Positions 1-12,900 of a stretch of DNA of 64,000 nt are shown here, piece by piece; position 1 is the first letter of the stretch, and each line of letters begins with the position of its first letter. The stretch comes from Leuctra nigra (Eukaryota; Arthropoda; Insecta; Plecoptera; Leuctridae). The notes beneath the pieces are model-generated. The model saw only the letters and a list, made by a program, of their open reading frames with translations. It was not told the origin of the DNA and did no database searches. The translations under genes and the position numbers were made by a program. The stretch covers positions 24,393,151 through 24,457,150 of the forward strand of contig OW203765.1 of assembly GCA_934045905.1 (NCBI GenBank), written 5' to 3'.

Positions 1-14
1 TCCTGTCATTCTAG

Positions 15-73
15 ACGACGCCCGTCACGATGCCTTGCGACGGCGTCCCCGGATCCGACGCCTTCATCGGACT
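15..73 (+). CDS. REJ gene exon a (Cys-rich repeat)
   Basis: Acceptor TCATTCTAG before 15, donor GTAAGT at 74. Reads TPVTMPCDGVPGSDAFIGL, ending in phase 2. CDGVPGS is the hallmark of the CDG..DxCGxC repeat. The next exon, 14.7 kb away, starts with the G that completes the Leu codon and continues CGECVGG, which restores the repeat. Confidence 0.75.
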
Positions 74-3000
74 GTAAGTTTACTTCAGTCGCAAACCATG
101 TCATGTGCTAATGTCGTATTGATGTAGAGTCAAAATACATTGATTTTATACAAAGATCTATAGGTATTTCTGATCGTGAATTTCGTGAAGAAAGTCTTGA
201 TCTTTAAGGAATTCTAATTCATAAGCGACGTAAACATAAAGGCGTCATGAGTCGAAGCTAACCATCAAGGTTTACAGGACTTCAAAATGATTGTTTATCA
301 AAACTATTAAAACACCTAGGGCTTGATTAAAGAAAGGTATTACCTGCTAATACGTATTATCTTTTGATTTAATACCAATAACACCATGTTAAATGAAAGA
401 TAATAGGTACCAAAGATAGTACGTATTAGGAGATAATACTTTTTGTGAATCTAGCCCCTACCCTAGAGAGTCTAGATTACCCATCTAGGCTCTCTACCCT
501 ACCCTATAAGAAATGAAGCACATTTAAGTAGATTCTATGTTGTACAAAAACAAAAACTTGTAAAAAAAACTGCCAAGCACCTTCCCACTTAAAACAATTG
601 AGATCTAAAAGAAGGGCCAAGCAATAATATATTGTTTAAACATTTTCGCACTTAAAATTCGTGAAATCATTTCGCCCAGTTACTGCCGCCAAGCACAACA
701 CTAAAAACCTAATGTTGTGTCCAAATTTGAAGAATACAATCTAAGTGAACCATCATTGTAAACTTTAACAAAATTATAAAAAATAAAAATGACTTAAAGT
801 AAATTTAAAATCGAAATTAAAAAAATTAAAAATAAAGCTAGGCGCATTGTGTCAAGAAGAAGGCAACATAAGAAAGAAGATGACGATAAAGGAGTAGTAG
901 TAGTAGTAGTAGTAGTAAACCGTTTATTAGCATCATGCTATTTTTGCTCAATACATTTCATATATTACATTTCATTTAGTAATACATTAATACATTAATA
1001 CAGTACAATATGCAATATACTAATACACCAATACAATACAATACAATCTGCAATACATTTCAATATAATACCCGTGTTATGCATTTTTAGTACAAAACAA
1101 ACATAATACACATCTCCATTACAATGATAAGTGATAACAGTATATAATACTTTACATAGGAACTAATTATTATTCTAATAAGATAACCAAAAGCCAACAT
1201 TTTCATGAGGGAGAGGGACCAATTTTTTATTCATTATTAATCTGCAGCACTCCCTTCTAAACAATTTAGGGGTGTCACTCAGTCTTATTTCAAAGGGAAT
1301 TCGATTATAAATTATAGTGCCTTTGCCGAAGAAAGACAGAAAGTAGGAAGAAGATAGAGGAAGTCTACAATATGGTCTGTGCAAATTCAATGCGCCAAGC
1401 TTAATTTTTAATTTTTTTAATTTCGATTTTAAATTTACTTTTAGTCATTTTTATTTTTTATAATTTTGTTAAAGTTTACAATGATGGTTCACTTAGATTG
1501 TATTCTTCAAATTTGGACACAACATTGGGTTTTTAGTGTTGTGCTTGGCGGCAGTAACTGGGCGAAATGATTTCACGAATTTTAAGTGCGAAAATGTTTA
1601 AACAATATATTATTGCTTGGCCCTTCTTTTAGATCTCAATTGTTTTAAGTGGGAAGGTGCTTGGCAGTTTTTTTTACAAGTTTTTGTTTTTGTACAACAT
1701 GTCATATGGGGTATAAGTTTATAGCAGCTTTCACTGATCATTAAGTGTTACCTATCATTACAGTTAACGCCAACAACGTCACTTCTTGTCTAAAGTTTTC
1801 TGTTTTTATTTCAATAGTTCCGAAGTTAGTATAACGAAAGGGTCCATTTCTTTTGGTTGAATTTGAGTTATATCAAATTATAATTTGTTAAAAGTTCACA
1901 GCTTTGAGTCATGTGAATAACGTAAATTGTAGGTGTATTGTTCCGGTGTAAACCGGAATTTGTGCGTTCATCTCGTAAAACGCGTATTTGTCGCCACTAG
2001 GTAAACTGAAAGGTACACGAAAGATGATTGCAAATGCGTTTCCTCATTTTTAAATTCTCCCATGTTCACTCTTTTATGTCAAAGTTCCGAAGTATAAACT
2101 CAATTGGTAAAGCGTGCAGGCTTACAGATGTTTACAACACATTTAAAATAAAATCCGGATGGTTTTTGGAAGGCAATGTAAATTAAAAGGAACTTAGTTA
2201 AGATTAACTAGCTGAGCCACCTGGTGTTTATAGTGCTGGTGGGAAGGAGTATGACGGGTGATGAAATTTACGCTACCCGCCTTACTCGCCTATGTATGTA
2301 CACGGATAGCATGGGCTTGCCTATACCTGACATCTCCACCTCTCTGCCTCTCCCTGTCAGGTCAACTTAATCCCAGAAAAAACACTCCGTGTAAAAATAC
2401 CAGCCAAGTCTCTTTAACTATAAAAAAAAATAGAAGAAATCTAAAAATTCAGCACTGAAAAAGAGTGATATCAAAAAAGGAGCCAAGTCAACGAATTTTC
2501 CAAATTTTAATCGTACCATTGAAATAAAAATATCAACCCCCGAGAAATACTTAAAAAAAGGACTTGGCGCATCGTTTTTTTAAAGACACTTTTCTATCCT
2601 AAAAGTATAGGAAGAACTCTACAAGTATATTTTCCTGAGTATATCACATTCATTATCGACGAATCATACTACGTTTTAATATAACTAGTACTCTTACCTA
2701 CTGGCAGTTTTGGTATTTTGTCAATATTCAGAGGAAATAAACGGATAAACGAATAACGAATAAACGGAAGCGGCCTAGTCTATTCGTTATTGCCACTATT
2801 TCTAGGGTCATATTAATCAATCATACTTCTCAATATCGTGACTGAGGGAAATAGCGAAAGCGCTCATTACAAGAAGGCCGTCAATGAGATTTGTATAAGT
2901 GACTAGTGCACTGAGCCATGCTGCTCAAATAATTACTGACTAGATTTTTATCTAAAGTAATACGTTATGTAATTTATGAATTTTTTTGGTATAAAATGTT

Positions 3001-6000
3001 AATTAATAGCAATTAATTACACGGCGAGAAGGTTCAAAGTATAATGCTGTAGTAGGTATGTTGATGTACCCACAAAACTATAGGTACCTACCAATCACAA
3101 ACACAACTGTTCTGTATTTATTGCTTGTAAGACAATGCTATGTTTCTTTGCGTACTTATATTTAAATTTAAAATATTTTACAGAATGTTCAATATTTAAT
3201 TTGAAAGTTTTGTCCCAATTTTTCTAGGCATTTCTGAACTACGTAGTATGTGAGTGGCATAAGCTTAAGAATAGAAAAATGTCTTTAAAAAAACGATGCG
3301 CCAAGTCCTTTTTTTAAGTATTTCTCGGGGGTTGATATTTTTATTTCAATGGTACGATTAAAATTTGGAAAATTCGTTGACTTGGCTCCTTTTTTGATAT
3401 CACTCCTTTTCAGTGCTGAATTTTTAGATTTCTTCTATTTTTTTTTATAGTTAAAGAGACTTGGCTGGTATTTTTACACGGAGTGTTTTTTCTGGGATAT
3501 CACTTCTTTTGTTAGTTTATTCATACAGCTTGTAGCACATGTCCGAGCAGGGACTAATTTCTTTAAAAAAATACGCCTCAACCGATTTGGTTACTATGAA
3601 AAGTTGCGTTTGGTATAAGATGAAAATGATTATCCAAGAAGAATAGCTTAAGTTTCGTTATAATCGATCCAGCCGTTTTCGATACATGACGTCACTTCCG
3701 GTTTTGAAATAGCGGCCGAATTCCGGTATAGGTAATAAGAAAACAATCTAGTTTTATCTAGTTGATACCTTCATGAACGACCATCTGAATTCCTAATCCC
3801 TATATTTCCGTAAAATCGGTCATGCCGTTTGTAATATATGACGTCACTTCCGGTTTCATTTAGTGGTTCCTGCCGCCATTTCCGGTACCATTAATTTATT
3901 TATTCATTTTTCACAATTGATTTTTCAAATAAATAGCAGAATGAATACGCAGGAGCTAGTTCAGTTGCAATCGGTACAGGCGTTTTAGATATATGACGTC
4001 ACTTCCGGTTTCAGGAATGGCGGCCGAGAACACTGCTACCTTGAATATATAAATTGTATTGTCTATGTTACAATGTAAGTTAATTATGTACGTATTTTAA
4101 GTATAATTTGTTGAAATAAGTTAAATATTGCGTATTTATGACGTCACTTCCGGTTTAGAAAATAAGAAAATAATATTTTTTTTATTGATACTTCATATTG
4201 ATGACCATCTAAATCGAATGGCGCTAATTTCGTTCTAATCGGTCCAGACGTTTTTGAGTTATGACGTCACTTCCGGTTTCAAAATGGCGGCTTCCGGTTG
4301 GTTTTATAAAAAGGCACCTTAGACGCCAAAAGTGCACATGTGGTAAAAATTTCAGGTCGATCGGTTTAGCCGTTTAGGCTGTGGCGGTGATAGCGACGTT
4401 TCGTGATATCAGAATCATCATCATCTTCAGAATCAGAAAGTGGTGTAATTTCACTGTTTTCTCGGTCCTCTAGCGCGCAAATGGCATAACCTATTGTTCC
4501 CAAATTTGGTATATGTAGTGGGGTGGGCCATAGCTCGAAATTAAGATATTTCGCAACAATGTGAGATTTACCAATTTTGAGATCCAGTAGGCCGAAAATG
4601 CCATGTTGTTGCTTACAGTAAAAGTGTTTGGTCTGCTCCTCAGTTTATTAGGCATTTACGGTATGTTGAGTGACTGTGAGTGTATAGTACGACTTGGCTG
4701 GGTGGAGCGACCGCTCCACTAGATTTACATTTGTTTGTTCATGGCAAATACGATCGATGTCCATTTAGTATTGTTGTCTTCTTCTATAGGTACTTGTAAA
4801 CAGTTATCGAGCTTGCATTTTAATTAGTCCACTGATCTTATTTAGTGATTATTATATTGTTTTGTGATGTTGCTGTGGAAGATAATATTTTCATATTTTC
4901 AAACCAGGAAACAACTTCGTGCTATTGCCTAGATACTTGAAGAATATTATTGTATTGCCGATGTAAACAAGCCAGATCACTTTCGTATATAACGTTCGCA
5001 TCAAAACCAATGTTTATTTTATTAGTGTCAGATTAGGAGGAACATCAGTTTCAGTTTCATTTATTTCCATTAAACAATGTCACTTGATGAGACTTTGACT
5101 CACAGTTTGGAAATAAATCATGACAATTTAAAAGCGTTTTATTATTCTAACTTTTTAACGTAAGCATTGTTGGATGATGAAATGAAATTTAAATCTCTCA
5201 TACCCACAGATTTCCATTAATTTACACACCTATAAATACACCTTGCATGGACCCTTTAGTGTAGTTTCTTGTTTATTGTAACCGAGCTTCTAAGATTGAC
5301 AGATTACAACATCTGAAATAATGAAATAATTTTGACTAAGTTGTAAACACCTAATATACCTAGTAATGGAGCCATTTTGTGTGGTTTCTTGTTTCGTAAC
5401 TGAACCATCAAGATTGACAAATTAGCATAATTAAAATATTAAATTTATTTTAGAAACTTAAAGTTGTGATCACGTAATGGATGCACGTAATGGAGCCTTT
5501 TTGTGTGGTTTCTTGTTTCGTGTTGTTCTTGTTTCTTGTTGAGCCACCAATATTGACAAATTAACTCTATTTTAAATAATTAAATAAGTGTGACAAATGA
5601 AAAGTTGTATATACTGAATATTGGTAATGGAGCCTTTACTGTATTTTACTATTTACTTAATTAACTGAATTTTACATAATTAAATTATTCGAATAAATTA
5701 AAAGCTGGGACAACCTTGTGCACCCAGTAATGGAGCCTTTTTTGTGTGGTTTCTAGTTTAGTAACTGAGCCACCAAGATTCTGTTGATTAGCATGACCAC
5801 GAATTGTTTTATTGCACAACTTTACGTACAACGTATACATTGACAATCATTATTAGAGTCCAATGAGAATAATATTAAAAAGAGTAGCTATGTAATCGTT
5901 GAATGTATTCGGATTAACATTTTGAATATATACACAAGAAGGTTAAACATTTTTTAAGTAAATAAAAAGATAAAAAATAAAACGTTTGTTACGGGGATCG

Positions 6001-9000
6001 AACCCGGCAAAGCCGTGATCGAAGTCACTTGCCTCATGTGACCGAGCCAATTCGCCACACTGATTTATAAACCTGTGTAGTATATCAAAGAAGAAAGGTG
6101 GAGCGTAAAACGACGTGCGCAATTCCTGATTCCCTGATATCTTCAGTGTTCACGATGGCAACTGGCGTGCCGCGATTGCGATGTTTCGGTCTATTGATGA
6201 TCTTCACAGCATCCCTGGACCTCTCATTTGAATATATATCCATGAAGGTATCATCGCTTTGTAGCCGCGTCAGTAACCTCGGCCGCTGACAGCGTCCACC
6301 TTAACACCACAAGCAGGTCGTGGTGTGTCTTTGCCTAGTGGCTAGCTCAGACATAGATAGGTCGATGGGTTTGAGCATAGAAAAACAATTAATTAAACAA
6401 AGTAGGAACTAGGAGACTACAAAGATGTTCGGCAGTGGTTACTCAGTACAACTCAATACTCAGAATTACAAAAGAAATAATCCACACAGGTGGTTTTATT
6501 ATACAAAACCATCAACTCAAAAGAGTTACTGAACTGAACAGGCATAAAATAAATAGCACATGGTTTGAGTAGAAAAATGCAAATGGCCTCCGGCCCATGA
6601 AGTTACTAGATTGAACAAGAAAGAAAAGTAAATAATTAAATAATACAGTGTGGCAATGCCAACACTTACCTCGAGAGCCTCCTCGACAGATTACTAAACA
6701 CTAGAGTCAAAATGGGCTAGCACTTTGGTTCGAGAACCTCCGTGCACATTTACTCTGGTACCTTCTATACCTTTCTCATACGTACTCAAATTGTGGAAAG
6801 CATAAAATAGCTGTATAATAATGGAATTTCGAAATACAGATCTAAACAGAATAATGGTCTATCCGAGACGAAAACCGAAGAGAACGAACAGGACGTCTTG
6901 ATCAGAGAACGCCCCTCAAGAAAACCACGAGGTTGACAAAACGTCGGTAGCAAGCAAGACAGTCAAACGCCTCAAACTCACAAACTGAATCGAGTGAACG
7001 AAACCAGCTTGGCTCTACAAATAGACTAAGGGCAAGACTTCTTAGCAAAAACACAAATGAAAGTCTAAGAAAACATTCATAGACTAAAACTGAAAGGCGT
7101 GAGCCGGATGTGAATCTACTTTACCATGCTTCCCGGTTTACCCTGGCTCGCGGAGTTCACGTCCAAACCCCTCGGTAGTCGACACGAAAAGACATCGAGG
7201 GAAGTTACATGATTTACGAGCAAGACAAAATATCATCCCTTACATTACATCCGGTAATGGAAAATTACCTGTACAACGTCAGAATGACAGCTCGCATCAA
7301 AACCTACAAGGTCGGACCATGTTACTTGACCGAGCAGTGGCGCTATCCCACGGCCGAACAGATAACTAACAGTAAAAGAGTGGGAAAATACAAAACCCAA
7401 TAGGTGGAATAGATGTTAGGTAGGTAATAGTTTTTTAAACTGTTACAATTCCCCCCTTCTTCCTAAAGAAAATTACTCTAATTTTCTTAAGTTAGACAAC
7501 AGGTTTCAGATCTTTAACATGCCATTTTCCAACGTCGCGCTGGGTCGCATCTTCAAGACGGTAGACGAGCGGAGAGATCTTCATCTTAACTTTGAACGGG
7601 CCGTGAAATCGTGGAGCGAGTTTCGCAGCGAAGCCTTTCGCAGCGTCGGAGAGGTCGTAGTTCCTCTTCCAGACCATATCACCTAGCTCGAACTCCAGAT
7701 GACGACGTCGCAGGTTGTACTGGTGACGGTACCTGCGGTGGGCAACAGCTAGTCGTTCGCAAACATCTGTAAAAACAGCTTTTAGATTTTTGATCCTCTC
7801 AACATGGTCTACCACTAGAGTATTAAACCGGGTTTGAATCACTTCAAGCCTTGAGTATAGACCTTCAAGGTCATGAAGTACAGCGTTCTTCTCTGTGGTA
7901 ACAGCATCAGCATCATTCGTAACTAACCGCCAGCGTCTGTTGATGAAATGGAATTTCAAGTCAATGGTTCTCTTTGTATCATCTGCCCCTTCATAAGTCT
8001 CAACGAGATCCCTTATTTCGACAATTTTAACCCTAATCAAGGTTAACTCAGCAAGAGAATCTGCCTCAGTCATCATGAATGAACAATATTATCGAAAAGT
8101 ATGGTTAGTGTGCGATACACCGCTCACCGTAGTTCGAATCGCAGTCGTAAGCGAAGAGAAGTCAATCGAAGCGAAACGATGCTCGTAACTCGAAGTCTTG
8201 AATTGTAGTTGAAGTTCGTGGTTCCCACGTTGTAGCATCAATTGTAGATTGTAGCTCGGGCCCCACGTTGGCTGCGCCAATTGTAGCCGCGTCAGTAACC
8301 TCGGCCGCTGACAGCGTCCACCTTAACACCACGAGCAGGTCGTGGTGTGTCTTTGCCTAGTGGCTAGCTCAGACATAGATAGGTCGATGGGTTTGAGCAT
8401 AGAAAAACAATTAATTAAACAAAGTAGGAACTAGGAGACTACAAAGATGTTCGGCAGTGGTTACTCAGTACAACTCAATACTCAGAATTACAAAAGAAAT
8501 AATCCACACAGGTGGTTTTATTATACAAAACCATCAACTCAAAAGAGTTACTGAACTGAACAGGCATAAAATAAATAGCACATGGTTTGAGTAGAAAAAT
8601 GCAAATGGCCTCCGGCCCATGAAGTTACTAGATTGAACAAGAAAGAAAAGTAAATAATTAAATAATACAGTGTGGCAATGCCAACACTTACCTCGAGAGC
8701 CTCCTCGACAGATTACTAAACACTAGAGTCAAAATGGGCTAGCACTTTGGTTCGAGAACCTCCGTGCACATTTACTCTGGTACCTTCTATACCTTTCTCA
8801 TACGTACTCAAATTGTGGAAAGCATAAAATAGCTGTATAATAATGGAATTTCGAAATACAGATCTAAACAGAATAATGGTCTATCCGAGACGAAAACCGA
8901 AGGGAACGAACAGGACGTCTTGATCAGAGAACGCCCCTCAAGAAAACCACGAGGTTGGCAAAACGTCGGTAGCAAGCAAGACAGTCAAACGCCTCAAACT

Positions 9001-9923
9001 CACAAACTGAATCGAGTGAACGAAACCAGCTTGGCTCTACAAATAGACTAAGGGCAAGACTTCTTAGCAAAAACACAAATGAAAGTCTAAGAAAACATTC
9101 ATAGACTAAAACTGAAAGGCGTGAGCCGGATGTGAATCTACTTTACCATGCTTCCCGGTTTACCCTGGCTCGCGGAGTTCACGTCCAAACCCCTCGGTAG
9201 TCGACACGAAAAGACATCGAGGGAAGTTACATGATTTACGAGCAAGACAAAATATCATCCCTTACATTACATCCGGTAATGGAAAATTACCTGTACAACG
9301 TCAGAATGACAGCTCGCATCAAAACCTACAAGGTCGGACCATGCTACTTGACCGAGCAGGGGCGCTGTCCCACGGCCGAACAGATAACTAACAGTAAAAG
9401 AGTGGGAAAATACAAAACCCAATAGGTGGAATAGATGTTAGGTAGGTAATAGTTTTTTTAAACTGTTACAGCTTATACAAATTAAAAAATAATATATGAA
9501 AAAAAAAGTTTTCCGGGATCGGGAATCGAACGTGTTATGCAGAAGTCGAAGCCAGCTACCTTCCTAACTGAGCTATCAGCCCGATGGAAATTAGAGCCGC
9601 TGTTTAGTGTATCAAAGAAGAAGGGCGGAACGTAAATTTGATAATTTTCCCACTTCCGGTTTAAATTTATTGATTTTTCTTGAAGTGGAGTGTCTAGCAA
9701 TACATTGTCTTTATTGTTGCCAAATTTCAAAACTCTCGATGGACCCGTTTGACTTTTAAAATATTTAAAATTTAAAATTGTAATAACTTCACTTCCGGTC
9801 AAAATGTTTCAGATTTTCTTTCAAAGGGCACTGCTATAAATATGACTCTATGTCTCTGCCAAATTTCAACTCTCTAGACCAAACCGTGTAACCTGTGGAG
9901 ATGGGCAAACCAACCGGCCGTGC

Positions 9924-9984
<61 letters not shown>

Positions 9985-12900
9985 ATGAAAGTCAATCCTT
10001 GCATGTTTGAGGCCCAAAATTCACCCCGAAGGGATGATCGCAGCACTTTGATATTTGGTTAGGTGTTGTCAGGTGGCTAAATATACCCGATAACCATGGT
10101 TTTCAACTTTCATTTCTAAATGCTTGCATGCGTACTGACACCCCGAAATCGGGCCCGAAGCGCTTGCAGTATAAGTCTGGTAGTAGCTCGCACGTTGTAT
10201 TAGAGCGGTGCTTGGCAGCGTCGAGCTAGCGCCCGACTAGATTCCCAATTCTCTCGTATAGAACAGAGAGTAAATTATACGTAATTTATCATAACATAAA
10301 GAACTTTCATTCTCAGAAAAGATGTTTTAATATCAAATTAGTATAATGTACTATTAGTTATGAATAGGGATTTTGAGTGTGGAAAAAACCCGTTTTTTTT
10401 CGGAAAAAAACCGAGCTTTTTTGGTTTTTTTCCTGGAGGTGGGAAAAATAGGGTTTTTTTGGGAAAAATTGAAAATTATTATTTTATTGTTTCTTAATAA
10501 CATTTTATGTTCAAATTGTATATTGGGGGATTTAAACTATATTTTGGCATGAACATGACTTAAGGGAGTGGAGATTGTAGAATTTCATATACAGTCAATA
10601 AGGAAATGCATTCTCAATGCATTGTAAATGATAAATTTATTGAGATTCTCGAAATAAAAAACTGATAATAATATTATATGAATGAGATGATATTGTTATT
10701 TTAGAAATTGTAAAATAAATATGCTACAGATCCCGTCAGAGGGGGATAGAAGCTGTAAGAGGAGGACACTCCCACTGCTTTGCAAAAGGTCGAAGATTTT
10801 TAAAACATCAACTCACGGCTAAGTTAAGAAATTACTTAATAGCATTTTATTTTAATAGGTACAGAAAAGGACGTAATAATCTAAGTTTTGGTGAAAGACT
10901 TTCTTTTGTGCAGTATCGAAAAATTAATTCGTTGATGTACACTCGGCCAAACAAAAATTGATTGTTGATTAAATTTGATTGACTGATAAATGTTAGATTG
11001 CACCATCCGAAGTCAGTCCAAGCGATCTCCTTGTCTCGCTCTAGTAGGTGACCCCACATTTCAACGATAATAACAAGCTTTGATTGGTATGGGACATGAC
11101 CAGCAGTCATTCAAATTTGATCAACGATCAATTTTTGTTTGGCCGAGTGTACATACCTACCAAACAACAAAAAAATACGAAATATGAGCTAAAATCAATT
11201 TTTCCCAAAATGCCCGTTTTTTCCGGAAAAAAACCAAAAGAAACCGTTTTTTTTCCTCAAGAATTCTCGGTTCGGAAAATTTGGAACCCTAGTTATGAAG
11301 TAAGTAAACATTATGTCAAGTAAACATACTCACTTATTGGATATTTTATCATTCCTAATTGTCTACAATGACCGAGCTCTATTATCACGGCTCATTTGCT
11401 GCACAATCATCCCTTACAATACACAATCAAATAGGATTCATCGGAGCTTGGCGAGAGTAGTTACGTCATCTGCACGTCGCTTGCAAACGTCACAACCATT
11501 AAATCTCTTCATGAAATTGCTCTGCGCTGAACACTCGCCAACGAAGACGAACAGGCTGGACAGGAGTCCGAGGATCAGCATCATGAACGCCCCTTGCAGA
11601 TGCACGACCTTGAGGACGACATGATGAGTTGGTCGTGGAGGCGCCGCGACCATCGCGCGCAGCTCCGTCATGTAGGCGATGTCCTGCTCGTAGTGCCCGG
11701 TCAGCCCCGCCTCCACGGCGCGTCGGACGAAGACGTTGAACCTCTCCAGCAGAGGGTGAGACTTGGGCATGTACGCCACGGTGTGTCCCACCAGCGACTT
11801 CTCGCCGATGTGATGGACCAGCGACTGACCGGCGCTGTCCTTGTACTTCACCAGAGAGAGATAGCTAACATACTTGTCTGATATCATGAAGGCGTAATTG
11901 CGGTCGTAAGAAACGCGGGAGAAACCTTCGGAAACGGAAATTATATCGTAAAAGTTGTTGTAAATATGCTTCTCTTTCCAGTTTTCAACTAAACTGAATG
12001 TTGTTTTCTGCGCCGGATGGCCACTGATCTTGAGTCCAGAATGAATAACCTCTTCAAAATCATCGATCTGATGAGCGTAAATCGGTTTCGTGAGAAAAGT
12101 TGTCAGTGAAGATTGGTAAGCTGTATTAATGACGAAGCAGTAGACGACCCAGACGTAGAAGTAGGACCGGAGAGTCGGGGATCGCGGGAGGCAGGGGAGC
12201 CCGATGCCGAGGAGGACGGCGAGGCCGTATAGACCCGAGTGTCCGGCGCTGATGAAGCACCCCCGACCCTCCCGCCGCCTCCTCGCGACCAGATGCAGCA
12301 CGGCGTTGGCGACCACGTGGAGCACGACGACGACCACCCACAGCCGCCACGTGAACGGAATCACCAGCGACATCCAGCGAGGAACGAACTTGGCGCGCGG
12401 CACGATGAACGTGTACGTCACCTGGAAGTAGGACGAAGTTGCTTCGGTGTCTTGAGGTATGGGAGAGAATCTCGGAAAGTTGCAGATGCCGATGTCGGCT
12501 CTCATGTATTGAACATTCCCGAGGACGCCGTTGTAGTGTATTCCGTCAGGTTCGTGCACTCCCCACAGCGCTCCGTCCTTCTCTATTTCAAGTCCTGGCG
12601 TCGCGTTTACGAATTTTACGAAATCGTTTAGTAGTCGAACTTCCAGACCTTCTTGGAGCGAAGGAAATATGTATGGAGGCAAAACGAAAGTCGACGCTTT
12701 GAACACACAACTTCCGTAATTCAATATTTTATTTGGAAACAGATTTATTTGTTTCTTGAACACTCTGTCTTCCCATTGATCTAATAAAACAGCTGTCACT
12801 TCTTCTCCACATTTACTTTGACTGGAGTACGGAAACCAAGAATACGCTTCGACAATAGACACTTTAACAACTAGCACAACGATGTTAAACACCTGATACC

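Larger units (their letters stand above)
6260..9470 (-). mobile_element. Internally deleted Ty3/gypsy-like LTR retrotransposon
   Basis: Two LTRs of about 1,188 bp (6260-7447 and 8282-9470) differ at roughly seven bases and one T indel. The element runs on the minus strand: each LTR starts TGTAACAG and ends GGCTACA, and GCTT flanks both sides as a 4-bp target duplication. Next to the 5' LTR is a primer-site-like TTGGCGCAGCCAACG, and next to the 3' LTR a polypurine tract GGAAGAAGGGGGG. The internal part is only 834 bp and keeps a single ORF, so the element cannot move by itself. Confidence 0.9.

Noticed and set aside
9511..9590. A genuine tRNA gene
   Set aside because: A and B boxes are good, but no clean cloverleaf with paired acceptor stem can be drawn and the context is repetitive.
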